Notes: generated from the sequence alone by a model not told the origin. Numbered from the stretch's first letter, positions 25,741-35,502 are shown. The stretch: DNA of 64,000 nt from UBA12018 sp051656605 (GCA_051656605.1 JBOGCF010000017.1:62001-126000), one strand, 5' to 3'. Numbers and translations are program-made.

Positions 25741-28434
25741 CTATTCCGATCGCCACAGTCGAATCTGGTCTATCAGCGCTTTGTTTATCTTGCCGTTCAT
25801 ATTCTGATTCTCGGGCATCACATATCGAATCGACAATAAATTATCTCCTTCTCGCAAGAAAATACCCAACGGATTGGAGAATCCCCAGTTTGACCATTCG
25901 TCGAGACCTCGTTGTGGCATAACAAATACACCGTTTCGTTCGTTGTTGACATAAAGCGTGCGAAGCGCACATTTGTCGTCTGTATTTACAGGTCCGCTAC
26001 CATTGGCATAGCGCAAATCGATAAAGTAACGACCCGAGCGTGGCACCGTGACTTTAAAATCCAATCGAATGTTGTCGACCGTACTTACCGTTATGTATCC
26101 TTCTCCACTATAACCTTGTTGTGAAATCTCATCGGTATGTACCATTGCGGCCATATCCAAAGCAATCACTCCTGTGTCGGGATAGAAATAAACGGGCTTT
26201 CCGCTATACCCGTGCAACCCTTGCGGTGTGCGCGGCACTGCCATCACTTCGGTAAAGGTGCTGAAATCGGAGAACGGAATCTTTCCGCTTTTATATTCGC
26301 CCGATAGCTTACCATTGATATATAGTTCGTACGAAAGCGAATCGTTGAAGTTTTCAATCTCAATTGTTGATGATGCTTTATCGAATCTGAAACGAGAGGT
26401 TTCGGGCATCGACTCTACACGCTTCATGTTGATGGATTGTACAGCAATGGGGGCATCGGTCAGAGTAATCTCTACCGTGTGCTTACCTTGCAAGGTATCG
26501 GGCACAAAGGTTTGTGCTTCGAGCGTATCGGTATCGATGATAAACTGCTTGATCTTATTTCCTGTTCCATTGAGAGTGATATCGAGTTCGGCATTGCGGT
26601 ATTTCAATCCCTCCAATGTTTTCTTGCCGGGCAAAGTGCTCGGCACCATCGGACGAAACATCAACTTATCGGGCATAAACTCGATTCCGAAAAGGACCCG
26701 GTATACCATTGCTAAGTTTCCGGCTACACTCCATAAGCGTGTATTATCGGGATTTCCGGCAAGGCGGTAGTCTCCGCTTTGTGCCGTAAACATTTCATTG
26801 TTGGAAAGAAACAATGCTGTAGCTCTAAGCATTGTGGCCATTCCGTAGGTTACTGCTGTTTCATTGCCCGTATGCTTGGCAGCCCAATTGTAATAGGCTT
26901 GCACAAACGGCCAAACGGCATTGTTGAAATAAGCCTCTTCATCGGCATCATTGGGCCAAATGGCTGTAACACCAAACGGCGTTACGGGCATGGATGCAAT
27001 CAAAGACTTCGACTGTTCGCTCGTAGTTACATTAAACAATACCGCCAACGACTGTCCTAATGCGTCACTACCTGTAGACAAAATCGGATAAATCCCCCCA
27101 TAGAGGTACTGACCGAAATAGCCTTCTTTTTCCATCCATAAGTATTTGAGAATAGAAGCTCGCAGCACCGAGGCCTGCGTACGAAACTCGGATCCGGAAT
27201 ACCCTAGTTGTGCCGCCATTCGATGCATCAACGTGTAAGTTTGATAGTGCAGAATGTTGGTGGATAATCCCATCGACTGATAGATATTCACCGGTTGCAT
27301 CCACTCGGGATACGATTGCTCACTTTTGTTGAGATACGATTGTTCGCCCCGAAGTAAGAATGTTTTCGGATCAAGGATTGTATACAAGTCGTCTTTGAGA
27401 GAGTTCTTGATTACGGTATAGGCATAAGAAAGCCACTCTTTATCGCCGGTGATTTTATAAATTTCCCATGCGGCTACAGTCCATACGACACGATCTGTTG
27501 CTACCGGCCAACTACCGCCGGTGCCATCGTCTTGTATGATACGCATGTTCTTGACCTTGGCTATGAGTCCGGCTTTTGCCGCCTCCGGATTTAACATTCC
27601 CAATGCCAGGTGAATAGCATAACTGATGTTGCGTGTTCCGATTTGCGTAGAAAGGGTATCGGCCCTGTAGGTACTGTCGGCACCCATTAGTTTACCCAAC
27701 TCATCTACCGAAAGATTGTAAACGGCATCAACCAATACTTGGTCTGACTTAAAGCGTGGATATCGGGCCGGCAAATCGGCAAGTTCAACTTTCCACGCAC
27801 GCTTTGACGGTTGACGCAGCGAGTCGGGATTAAGCATCAAGCTAACCTCATAGATTCCGTATTGAGACGTTGCTTGCATTTTTGCATGCATATCCCGCAT
27901 GAGATTATCATAATCCCACGACAACGGATACTTGTTTCCGGCAACATAGATACCTTTGAAATCATCTCGGTAAATGGTATCGCCCGAGGATGTTGCATAA
28001 TATCCTTTGGATTTGAAACTATTGAGTACCGAAGAGATGTCTACGCGAACTTTGAGTTTTGTATTGTAAGGCAATTCATCGGCGCCTGCATCTACTTGCG
28101 ATGATGCTACCCCAAATAAAAAGACAGGTGTCTCAGCTTCTTCACCTTTAGGTATTACCGTATAGCGGTGTACCTCGCCGGGTAAAAACTCATTGTTTCT
28201 ACCGTTGATACAAAAACGCAAATCGAGTGTAGGATCTGCCAGGTCTTCATTGTTTTTTGTATAGTTCGTTTTTAGTTCATTAGTGGATGTGGCGCGTGCT
28301 TCAAAATCATCCTGCTCGATTCGGTCGTCATAAACCGTGAAAGCATCGGATTGATAAATAACATGTGTACTTTTCTTCTCACAAGAAACACACAATAAAA
28401 TCAAAAGCGACATCCATATCTTCGACGTTTTCAT
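25741..28434 (-). CDS. Large lipoprotein with alpha/alpha-toroid glycosidase-like and C-terminal carbohydrate-binding-like domains
   Basis: The 897-residue protein has a lipobox (LLCVSCEKK, Cys18). Residues about 225-620 look like an alpha/alpha six-hairpin toroid, as in GH37/63/78 or debranching enzymes: GGSWPVATDRVVWTVAAWEIYKITGDKEWL and WPNDADEEAYFNNAVWPFVQAYY-type helices with acidic and aromatic residues. The C-terminal part (about 770-897: RSGRYFIDLRYANGSGP and LDEWSNWGFSNPLGIFLREGDNLLSI) looks like a CBM6/35-type jelly roll. It is the last gene of the sialic-acid operon, 109 bases after the transporter, so it probably acts outside the inner membrane on sialylated glycans or their core. 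It has no sialidase Asp boxes. Enzyme specificity is unknown. Confidence 0.6.
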   Translation of the reverse strand: MKTSKIWMSLLILLCVSCEKKSTHVIYQSDAFTVYDDRIEQDDFEARATSTNELKTNYTKNNEDLADPTLDLRFCINGRNNEFLPGEVHRYTVIPKGEEAETPVFLFGVASSQVDAGADELPYNTKLKVRVDISSVLNSFKSKGYYATSSGDTIYRDDFKGIYVAGNKYPLSWDYDNLMRDMHAKMQATSQYGIYEVSLMLNPDSLRQPSKRAWKVELADLPARYPRFKSDQVLVDAVYNLSVDELGKLMGADSTYRADTLSTQIGTRNISYAIHLALGMLNPEAAKAGLIAKVKNMRIIQDDGTGGSWPVATDRVVWTVAAWEIYKITGDKEWLSYAYTVIKNSLKDDLYTILDPKTFLLRGEQSYLNKSEQSYPEWMQPVNIYQSMGLSTNILHYQTYTLMHRMAAQLGYSGSEFRTQASVLRASILKYLWMEKEGYFGQYLYGGIYPILSTGSDALGQSLAVLFNVTTSEQSKSLIASMPVTPFGVTAIWPNDADEEAYFNNAVWPFVQAYYNWAAKHTGNETAVTYGMATMLRATALFLSNNEMFTAQSGDYRLAGNPDNTRLWSVAGNLAMVYRVLFGIEFMPDKLMFRPMVPSTLPGKKTLEGLKYRNAELDITLNGTGNKIKQFIIDTDTLEAQTFVPDTLQGKHTVEITLTDAPIAVQSINMKRVESMPETSRFRFDKASSTIEIENFNDSLSYELYINGKLSGEYKSGKIPFSDFSTFTEVMAVPRTPQGLHGYSGKPVYFYPDTGVIALDMAAMVHTDEISQQGYSGEGYITVSTVDNIRLDFKVTVPRSGRYFIDLRYANGSGPVNTDDKCALRTLYVNNERNGVFVMPQRGLDEWSNWGFSNPLGIFLREGDNLLSIRYVMPENQNMNGKINKALIDQIRLWRSE

Positions 28435-28543
28435 AAATGCGCTACTTTTTAAATATAACAGAATGTTTACTTAAATAGTTACTGCAAAGAAACGCATAAT
28501 TCGAAGAATAGATGCCGCTTTTAAGTGATGTATTGAATGGAAT

Positions 28544-30964
28544 TTATTTTTGTTTACGAGTACTCCATGTTAACCCGTTGATTGGCCGCTCTTTTTCATT
28601 GAAGACAAAACTCAAAAGATATCCGATTACGATACTCAATGCGATGCCTACAAGTCCGTACATCATAAAGTTTAGAGACGAATAGTTGCGCAAGACCAAT
28701 AAAAGCAACGTAGAACCAACCAATCCGCACAATGCGGCATACCCTTTGATACGTGGAATGAAGATACCGATGAAGAAAAGGCCTCCCAGCCCGCTTGTGA
28801 GCAGTCCGATAAATGTATTAAACTCATCAAAGAAAGACTTTACGCTCATGGTAGACAAGATTACGGCAAGTCCCATTCCTATGGAGCAAGCAATAATCCC
28901 GCTTACTTGTGCCACGCGTACGATTGATTTGTCTTTGATATCTTTACGCACCTTCATTACAAAGTCGCATGTGATCGCGGTAGATACCGAGTTGATATTC
29001 GACGAAAGCGTTGACATGGTAGCTGCGAAAATAGCTGCAATCAATAGACCCGCTACACCATTGGGTAGTTCATTCACGATAAAGTAAGGGAAGATTCCTT
29101 CGGCATTACTCATCGAAACGGGCAACAATTCCGGCTTCGTTGTATAATAACTATACAGAGCAGTACCGATAAAATAAAACAACACCAAGGCCGGAAGAGC
29201 AATCAATCCGTTTGTCCACAAACTTCTCTTGGCCGCTTTCATATCGTGTGTGGTAAAATACCGCTGAATGATGGTTTGATCCGATGAATAGGTAATCAAC
29301 GTATTGGCCATACCCGCTCCAAAGAAGATAACCCAGAAGGTAGGTTGGGAAAAGTCGAAAGCAAAGTCGAGCATCTTAAACTTATGTGCTTCCTCTGCTA
29401 TCTGAATCGTTTCGCCCAATCCGCCTGTTTCAAATACGATGTATATGACCGAAAGTAATGCACCTCCCAACAAGATTCCTCCTTGAATAACGTCTCCCCA
29501 GATTACCGCCTCAACACCACCAATGGTTGCATACAACAACGTGATGATCGACATGATAAGGATACAGGTAAGGATACTAATGCCGGTTACGGTAGATAGT
29601 GCAACCGATGGCAAATACAGCACAATGGCAATACGCGTAATCATAAAGATGATAAAGAGTAGACTTGAGACCAAACGTACCGACACATTGAATCGGTATT
29701 CGAGGTATTCATAGGCACTGGTAAGATTAAGCTTTCGAAAGAAAGGAAGATACCAATGGATGATAACCGGCGCAATCAACAAGATGGAGAATGACATAGG
29801 GAAATAAAGCCAATTAGACGTATAGGTCTTGGCCGGAATTGCCATAAAGGTAATCGCACTCAACGTGGTTGCAAAGATACTGATACCGGCTGCCCACCAC
29901 GGGATTTGCCCTCCTCCTTTAAAGAACTGATCGGATGTCTTTGCTTTTCTGCTAAAGTAAAAACCAATACCTACCATCAGCAGGAGGTAAAGGATCAATA
30001 CCACATAGTTGAAGAATCCGAACGAAGCATGATGATAAAACTTTGCTTTCGACAAGTCATTTCCATCAAGCAACCACAAAGCATCGTCCCAAAAGATCGA
30101 CGCAAAGTGCGCTCCCTGCGATGTTTCCCAATCTTGAATCGGAATCACGGTCTTACTGATGGTGTGAAATGCCCACACTTTTCCGTCGATGTTGGGGAAA
30201 AGAATATGGTGAGTACCCCACGCCGAAGCGATAGAACGCTCGAAGGCAGGAAGTACTTGTTTTACTTTTTCCGTCGCAGTCTCTTCAAACCAATCGTGCA
30301 ATGAAGCCGAATAAGAAAATATCTTTTGACCGAAGATATACAAGCGATCTTCAACGCCGTTGTTTTGTACTACGCATGCACCGTCTACCATGGATGGAAT
30401 AGGCAGGTCCGGCATCGACTGCCAACCTTGTTTCAACTTATGCAGATCGAGCATCCATACTTTGTTTGACGGTGTACCGTCTTGAATACCGCCGGCAAGG
30501 ATGAGTTTGTTCTTCAACACTCCAAAGCCCGCTCGATAGATCGAAACAGGAAGTTGCGGTAGTTCTTTTATTGCTCCCAAACTGTCGGATACCATAAAAA
30601 CATCCGAAACCGGCCCTTGAGGTGTAACTCCTCCTGCAAGAATAAGACCTTGCGATGTGGTACAGTATGCCGGAAATGCAACAGATTGAGGTAGTTTAAA
30701 GAGTTGTTTTTGCGTATATCCGTCAGGGGTTTTTCGTACACGATATACATCATTGCCAACAAATGCAAAGTGTCCGTTAGAGGTATCGGTAACCCCTCCT
30801 CCGTAAAGAAGGGTATTGCCCGACTTACCGATAAAGCTCCCCTCCAAAACCTTGTTTTGTAAGGGAAGTCTCGGTTCTATAGTCATTTCGTGTACTACAT
30901 CGCTTGCCGACAAAGCGGCACACGATATAATCCATATAAATAGGTTGATTAGTATGTGTTTCAT
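28544..30964 (-). CDS. Kelch-type mutarotase (NanM-like) fused to a sodium:solute symporter
   Basis: The 806-residue protein has a signal/anchor segment (1-20), then a kelch propeller (about 30-310) with repeated LILAGG / LLYGGG blades and conserved YRAGFG and W residues like NanM (YjhT), which speeds alpha-to-beta anomer conversion of N-acetylneuraminate. From about 318 to 800 comes an SSS-family Na+ symporter: FFKGGGQIPWWAAGISIFATTLSAITFMAIPA is the family signature and about 13 membrane spans follow. The propeller would sit in the periplasm in front of the transporter. It lies 36 bases downstream of the epimerase gene and is the only transporter in this operon, so sialic acid is the likely substrate. 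The fusion is continuous with no internal stop. Confidence 0.88.
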   Translation of the reverse strand: MKHILINLFIWIISCAALSASDVVHEMTIEPRLPLQNKVLEGSFIGKSGNTLLYGGGVTDTSNGHFAFVGNDVYRVRKTPDGYTQKQLFKLPQSVAFPAYCTTSQGLILAGGVTPQGPVSDVFMVSDSLGAIKELPQLPVSIYRAGFGVLKNKLILAGGIQDGTPSNKVWMLDLHKLKQGWQSMPDLPIPSMVDGACVVQNNGVEDRLYIFGQKIFSYSASLHDWFEETATEKVKQVLPAFERSIASAWGTHHILFPNIDGKVWAFHTISKTVIPIQDWETSQGAHFASIFWDDALWLLDGNDLSKAKFYHHASFGFFNYVVLILYLLLMVGIGFYFSRKAKTSDQFFKGGGQIPWWAAGISIFATTLSAITFMAIPAKTYTSNWLYFPMSFSILLIAPVIIHWYLPFFRKLNLTSAYEYLEYRFNVSVRLVSSLLFIIFMITRIAIVLYLPSVALSTVTGISILTCILIMSIITLLYATIGGVEAVIWGDVIQGGILLGGALLSVIYIVFETGGLGETIQIAEEAHKFKMLDFAFDFSQPTFWVIFFGAGMANTLITYSSDQTIIQRYFTTHDMKAAKRSLWTNGLIALPALVLFYFIGTALYSYYTTKPELLPVSMSNAEGIFPYFIVNELPNGVAGLLIAAIFAATMSTLSSNINSVSTAITCDFVMKVRKDIKDKSIVRVAQVSGIIACSIGMGLAVILSTMSVKSFFDEFNTFIGLLTSGLGGLFFIGIFIPRIKGYAALCGLVGSTLLLLVLRNYSSLNFMMYGLVGIALSIVIGYLLSFVFNEKERPINGLTWSTRKQK

Positions 30965-31000
30965 GGTGGATCTAAGGTGGATGGTTATCTATAATCGCTG

Positions 31001-32191
31001 TTAGCCCTTGGCTATTATTTCGCTACTTAATTGCCAACCTTTTAGCAACATGCGCGGAATATGGAAAGGACCTTTAAAGAAGTTCCCCTTAGCCGGTTGT
31101 GATACGCTTCCGTCTTTGTGAAGGTAACCATACCATTCGCCGTAGACTTTATCGGGGAAGTGGGTAAATTGATAGGTATGTATCTTTTTATGCCAGTCGA
31201 GATACTTCTCGTCTTTGGTGGCTTGGTAGGCATAAAGCGTAGCAATGAGTGCTTCGTTTTGTGGCCACCAAAACTTCATATCGTGCCAGTACTCTTGTGG
31301 TGGGAAGTTTTTGCAATCACGGAAATAAAGAATTCCGCCGTGCTGCTCGTCCCATCCCCACTGCCACGACCAGTCGAGTATGGTTGTTCCCATCTCCACT
31401 AGTTCTTTATCCCATCCGCGGTGTTTCGCTTCTTCGAGAATAAACCATGCAGTCTCGATGGAGTGACCCGGATTGATGCATCTACCGTCGATGGAGTTTA
31501 TAAACTCACCGTTAGGACCTACCGTCTCTAATACTGCTTTGAATTCAGGCTTCATAAAGTCTCGCTTGATCTCCTGAATCGACTCTTCGATTTGCTGATC
31601 AAGTATCGGATCTTGAATGACCTTTCTGATTTCATAGGCCGTATTGATAAGAATCATACACATGGAGTGCCCTTTTGCGTCTCTTGCTCCGGGGATATTC
31701 TTAGGCTGTAATAAGCCCGGCGTATTTTTGTAATGCAGGATCAACTTAAACAAGTCTAGGGCTTTTTGCGCGTAACTCATATCTCCGGAAGCTTTTGCAT
31801 ACGCTGCGTAGGCAATGGCTGCAAATGTTTCGGAAAATACATAGCGACGTTTGCGAAGCGGTGTTCCGTCTTGTAGGTTGAGAAAGTACATACGACCGTC
31901 GGTATCGAAGCAGTGTTTTTCGAGGAAGTCTATCCCGTGCTTCGACATTTCCAGCCATTCTTTACGAGGCTCTACCTCATTGTACATGGACGCAAGTAGC
32001 CATGCAAATCGGCCGTGAATCCATACTACTTTGGTAGTATCCATTACGGTTCCGTCTCGATCAAGGGCAAACGTAAATCCGCCAAACTCGCGGTCTACGC
32101 TATGCTCAAGCCAAAACGGTACGATGTTATTAACTAGTTGATCGTGGTAAATCTGAGCATACTCTTTTAGGTATTCTGTTTTGTTTTTCAT
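31001..32191 (-). CDS. nanE: N-acylglucosamine 2-epimerase family enzyme (ManNAc to GlcNAc epimerase)
   Basis: The 396-residue protein fits the AGE/RenBP family in full: FWLEHSVDREFGGFTFALDRDG near the start, KVVWIHGRFAWLLASMYN, a central GHSIETAWFILEEA (the catalytic-histidine helix) and GGILYFRDCKNFPPQEYWHDMKFWWPQNEALIA (second conserved His and substrate-contact region). In Bacteroides an AGE-type enzyme, not the E. coli type NanE, converts N-acetylmannosamine to N-acetylglucosamine. The adjacent lyase gene (26-base gap) supports that reaction. Without the context, mannose or cellobiose epimerase activity would also be possible for the fold. Confidence 0.88.
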   Translation of the reverse strand: MKNKTEYLKEYAQIYHDQLVNNIVPFWLEHSVDREFGGFTFALDRDGTVMDTTKVVWIHGRFAWLLASMYNEVEPRKEWLEMSKHGIDFLEKHCFDTDGRMYFLNLQDGTPLRKRRYVFSETFAAIAYAAYAKASGDMSYAQKALDLFKLILHYKNTPGLLQPKNIPGARDAKGHSMCMILINTAYEIRKVIQDPILDQQIEESIQEIKRDFMKPEFKAVLETVGPNGEFINSIDGRCINPGHSIETAWFILEEAKHRGWDKELVEMGTTILDWSWQWGWDEQHGGILYFRDCKNFPPQEYWHDMKFWWPQNEALIATLYAYQATKDEKYLDWHKKIHTYQFTHFPDKVYGEWYGYLHKDGSVSQPAKGNFFKGPFHIPRMLLKGWQLSSEIIAKG

Positions 32192-32217
32192 GAAAATAAG
32201 GTTTATAACAAATGGTC

Positions 32218-33132
32218 TTATTTATTGCAACGACTAAAGAAGTCGATTTCGTCTAATTCTGCTTTAAGGCAAGTTACTTCGTGTTCTGTCATGCTCCTAA
32301 ACGGCGTACGATTGTCGCCCAAGTCGAGCCCTAAGAACTTCATGATCTTTTTACCTGCTACGATATTACCACGGTAGTTGCAGATTACATTGATTACTGC
32401 TTGTGCAAAGTTTTGTAGTTCGCGAGCTTTTTCAATATCTCCTTCTTTCCAAGCTTCCAGAATACCATTTAGAACCAAACCGTTGTAGTTGGTCGTTCCT
32501 CCGATACCACCTTGTGCTCCGCCCAACGCTAAACTGGCAAGGATGGTTTCATCTTGACCGTGCAACATGTCAAACTTTCCATCTTTATACAAGCGACATT
32601 GGTTGTACTCGTATAGGTTTTCGTATGTATATTTAATGCCTGCGAAGTTCGGAATGCGTCCGTCAACAGCTTCCAAGAAAGGAACCATGGGCAAGAAAAC
32701 GCCGCTCAATGCCGGAATGTGGTAAAAATAGAAAGGAAGCTCCGGTGCTCCACATGCAATTTCTTCGCAATATTTTACCAACTCTTCTACGCGTGCAACC
32801 TTCGGAAATGGAGATGCCATTGCGCCAATACCCCAAGCTCCGATCTCTTGTGCATGTTTTGCGAGGTTATGACTTGACTTTACACAGGTGCTACCTACGT
32901 GAACGATGACTTTAAAGTCAGCTTCTGAATATTTCATCCATTCCTCTGCAATTTGCATACGTTCTGCTTCGGTTAGCATATAGCCTTCACCGGATGATCC
33001 GTTAATAAAAACTCCTTTTAAACCATTACGTTTCAATAATGCAGCGTATGCTGCAATAGGTTCTAAGTTTACTTCGCCGTTGGGATAAAAAGGCGTGAAA
33101 GGTGCGTTAATAAGGCCTACAATCTTTTCCAT
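32218..33132 (-). CDS. nanA: N-acetylneuraminate lyase (DHDPS/NAL superfamily aldolase)
   Basis: The 304-residue TIM-barrel aldolase has the carboxylate-binding GSSGEGYMLT loop (about 45-54), the catalytic tyrosine Tyr137 in FYFYHIPA and the Schiff-base lysine Lys167 in FAGIKYTY. The YH-IP form and the GVF-type loop favour N-acetylneuraminate lyase over dihydrodipicolinate synthase. It splits sialic acid into ManNAc and pyruvate in the cytoplasm. It is the first gene of a minus-strand operon with the epimerase, the mutarotase-symporter fusion and the large glycosidase-like gene. Bacteroides papers call this gene nanL; I use nanA as the general symbol. Confidence 0.92.
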   Translation of the reverse strand: MEKIVGLINAPFTPFYPNGEVNLEPIAAYAALLKRNGLKGVFINGSSGEGYMLTEAERMQIAEEWMKYSEADFKVIVHVGSTCVKSSHNLAKHAQEIGAWGIGAMASPFPKVARVEELVKYCEEIACGAPELPFYFYHIPALSGVFLPMVPFLEAVDGRIPNFAGIKYTYENLYEYNQCRLYKDGKFDMLHGQDETILASLALGGAQGGIGGTTNYNGLVLNGILEAWKEGDIEKARELQNFAQAVINVICNYRGNIVAGKKIMKFLGLDLGDNRTPFRSMTEHEVTCLKAELDEIDFFSRCNK

Positions 33133-33296
33133 ATATTAATTAAATTATTTAACAACAGATGAGCCACCCATGAAAAACTTTTAATGTGACTCGATTGCAA
33201 ATAAATACATTAAATAAACAAACTGCAAACATTCGACCTTATTTCTAAAAACTTTATTTTACAAATACAGCAAATACAAGCATAATTTTAGCAAAC

Positions 33297-34784
33297 TCAA
33301 AATCCATACGTCAACATTAATCGAAGCTCAAAAGCGTCGGATTGTACATCTGGAAAGTATTTATAATTGGATATTCTTTTATACCAAGCAGCCTCCGCCC
33401 CTAGCCCAAAACTTTTATATAAAGCGTATGAAACTCGAGTTTTCGCTACTCGTAGACTGGCATTGCCAGCCGCACCTTGCGCATTCAAGTAATTCGGATC
33501 CATATGCTCGTAATCTTTATGTTCATACCCCTTCCATGTGTATAACTTATATTCTTCAAAGCCGGCATAGATCCCTAAACGTTTCCAAATGGTGAGTAAT
33601 CCTTCGAAGCGAAGACTAAACCCACTTCCCATATTGTAGTCTCTATCTTGAAAGCGAAAATGATCCGACTTACTTCCTCCAAGAACAATACCGGAACCAA
33701 ATCCGCCAAACACCAATGAACCATTGACGGATGGAAAAGGAATCTTTGCAATAATACCCGGACCGTACGATACCGTTTCGGAAATACGAAACGGCACTGT
33801 TCCTTCAGACTTATTGATAGCCTCAGAATTGTAATATCTAAAATTCTGAAAAAGTCCCCAGAAGATTTCTCGTCCGAGTGAATACTCGTGATTCTTACCC
33901 CATATAGACGCACAGACTTTCACCATACCCAAAGTCGGTTGATTGGAAAGGAGGTTCAAAGACAAACGGGTAGAGAAGTATTGAAAAGGCTGTTTTCCGT
34001 CTATTTCAAACGGATCATTATAAATCATGGTGAAGTCTAGGTTTCCCATACTTTCATGCTCGCAATTAGATACAGCTCGCTCTGTTAAATAGCGATAGCC
34101 CAGCCCAAATTGCACCACAAAGGGAACCATCGACTCTTTATCTACATAGCGAGGCCCTCGCTTCCATGCCTTTCCACGAATAACACGACTTACCCCCCTT
34201 ACCGGATTTACTACGGCTGCAGATACCTCTCGCAATACGCGCTCGAATCCCCTACTTTGTTCATTTAAGATTAATGAGGAAACTCGATACGTTGCTTCAC
34301 CTAGCCCAATACCTCCCAGTGTAGTAGAAATTATATCATTCGTAGATGCAGGCTGCGTTTCGAGAAACATTTCCCAAATAAAGCTCCCGGCAAAAGCATA
34401 CGGTGCCGACTCCCAGAAATTAAGCCCGTTTGTTCGAGCGGCATTGTAATACAAGCCTCCTTGATAGGGATGAAAGAACAGATTCGTTTCGAAGCAATCA
34501 TTATCCCACAAGAAACCGGTTTTGAAGTTATGCTTTATGGATGACCAACTGATTTTAGCATAATCTTTATTTGCCGCATATCTTGTCAACACGTGAAAAA
34601 GAGCGTCAAGAGACAACACCTCAGCGGCAGCAATCCATGGCCGCTTACGTGGTTCGAGCTGGTATCGAGACTGCCCTAACGTATCTACTTTATAGAACTG
34701 AAAATCATTGGGGTATTGAGTATATCCTTCAGACGCATAACAAAGGAATAGCACACTCAGAATAATGGTTACAAATCGTTTCAT
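33297..34784 (-). CDS. DUF3943 family outer-membrane-associated protein
   Basis: The ATG at 34784 gives a protein of about 495 residues starting MKRFVTIILSVLFLCYASEG, a good signal peptide; an in-frame upstream start at 34820 would add 12 charged residues in front of it and is less likely. The middle contains NCFETNLFFHPYQGGLYYNAAR and FWESAPYAFAGSFIWEMF, the conserved core of DUF3943, and a C-terminal half rich in barrel-like strands ending LRLMLTYGF. The family is widespread in Bacteroidetes, probably in the outer membrane, with no known function. It lies 165 bases upstream of the sialic-acid operon on the same strand, with no clear terminator in between. Confidence 0.8.
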   Translation of the reverse strand: MKRFVTIILSVLFLCYASEGYTQYPNDFQFYKVDTLGQSRYQLEPRKRPWIAAAEVLSLDALFHVLTRYAANKDYAKISWSSIKHNFKTGFLWDNDCFETNLFFHPYQGGLYYNAARTNGLNFWESAPYAFAGSFIWEMFLETQPASTNDIISTTLGGIGLGEATYRVSSLILNEQSRGFERVLREVSAAVVNPVRGVSRVIRGKAWKRGPRYVDKESMVPFVVQFGLGYRYLTERAVSNCEHESMGNLDFTMIYNDPFEIDGKQPFQYFSTRLSLNLLSNQPTLGMVKVCASIWGKNHEYSLGREIFWGLFQNFRYYNSEAINKSEGTVPFRISETVSYGPGIIAKIPFPSVNGSLVFGGFGSGIVLGGSKSDHFRFQDRDYNMGSGFSLRFEGLLTIWKRLGIYAGFEEYKLYTWKGYEHKDYEHMDPNYLNAQGAAGNASLRVAKTRVSYALYKSFGLGAEAAWYKRISNYKYFPDVQSDAFELRLMLTYGF

Positions 34785-34833
34785 CTGTGGTTTCTGCTTT
34801 TTCTTATAATCAGAAACCACGTCATTTTGTTTA

Positions 34834-35382
34834 TTATAGCTGCTTGAGTGGTTGTTTTATTTTAAGGCGCAACTCTTCGAGCGTGTTTACCTGCATATCA
34901 TGCATTGCTTGCAATACCAACTTTGCACATGCCTCGGCATCTGCTCCGGCACGGTGATGCGTAAACTCGATTCCGAAGGTAGAACAAATATTACCCAACG
35001 AATACGAAGGCTGCCCCTTCCACACTTTTCGCGCCATCGACACACTACACATGTAATCACAATGCGGCAAAGCAAGATCGTAACGTTGCAAGATCGCACG
35101 CAACACCCCCATATCAAAAGCCGCGTTGTGCGCAACCAACATCTTTTCCGACAATAACGGCTGAAGCTTTACCCATAGCTGTTCGAAGTCGGGAGCATGC
35201 TGCACATCCGCTGCTGATATACCATGTACACGCTGATGGAAAGGATTGAAATAAGGGAAAGATGCCGGTTTGATATACTCCGATATTGTTTCTACAATCT
35301 TTCCGTTTTGTACAATTGTAAGCCCGATCTCACAAGGATCATGTTGCGTGGCTGTTTCAAAGTCTATTGCGATAAATTCCAT
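34834..35382 (-). CDS. DnaQ-like 3'-5' exonuclease (DEDDh)
   Basis: The 182-residue protein carries all DEDDh positions: Asp7 and Glu9 in AIDFETA, Asp in AHNAAFDMGVL (about 90), and His and Asp in HHRAGADAEACA (about 150-155). The fold matches the DnaQ epsilon/RNase T superfamily. It is a stand-alone exonuclease, shorter than PolC fusions, and may act in DNA repair or nucleic-acid processing. A TAACTTTG promoter element lies 26 bases upstream. The fused-helicase alternative (DinG type) is excluded by length. Confidence 0.93.
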   Translation of the reverse strand: MEFIAIDFETATQHDPCEIGLTIVQNGKIVETISEYIKPASFPYFNPFHQRVHGISAADVQHAPDFEQLWVKLQPLLSEKMLVAHNAAFDMGVLRAILQRYDLALPHCDYMCSVSMARKVWKGQPSYSLGNICSTFGIEFTHHRAGADAEACAKLVLQAMHDMQVNTLEELRLKIKQPLKQL

Positions 35383-35407
35383 ATAATCTGATTCTTTACT
35401 GATGATT

Positions 35408-35415
35408 CAAAGTTA
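35408..35415 (-). promoter_or_regulatory. -7 element of the exonuclease gene
   Basis: On the minus strand TAACTTTG matches TAnnTTTG. Transcription would begin near 35401, about 19 nt before the ATG at 35382. No TTTG is seen at -33. Confidence 0.5.
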
Positions 35416-35426
35416 CAAAACAAGAA

Positions 35427-35502
35427 AAGGGCCTGATACATTGCCCGAACTAAAAAAACAGAAAAAACTCTTATTTCTTTATTGGAAATGTATCAAGCCC
35501 TT
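35427..35502 (-). terminator. Long inverted repeat after waaA, probable terminator
   Basis: Sixteen-base arms (35427-35442 and 35487-35502, AAGGGCCTGATACATT with its complement, one mismatch) enclose a 44-nt A/T-rich loop. On the minus strand a T-rich stretch follows the second arm, so it can end the gltX-waaA transcript; the loop is longer than usual for a terminator. Confidence 0.6.
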
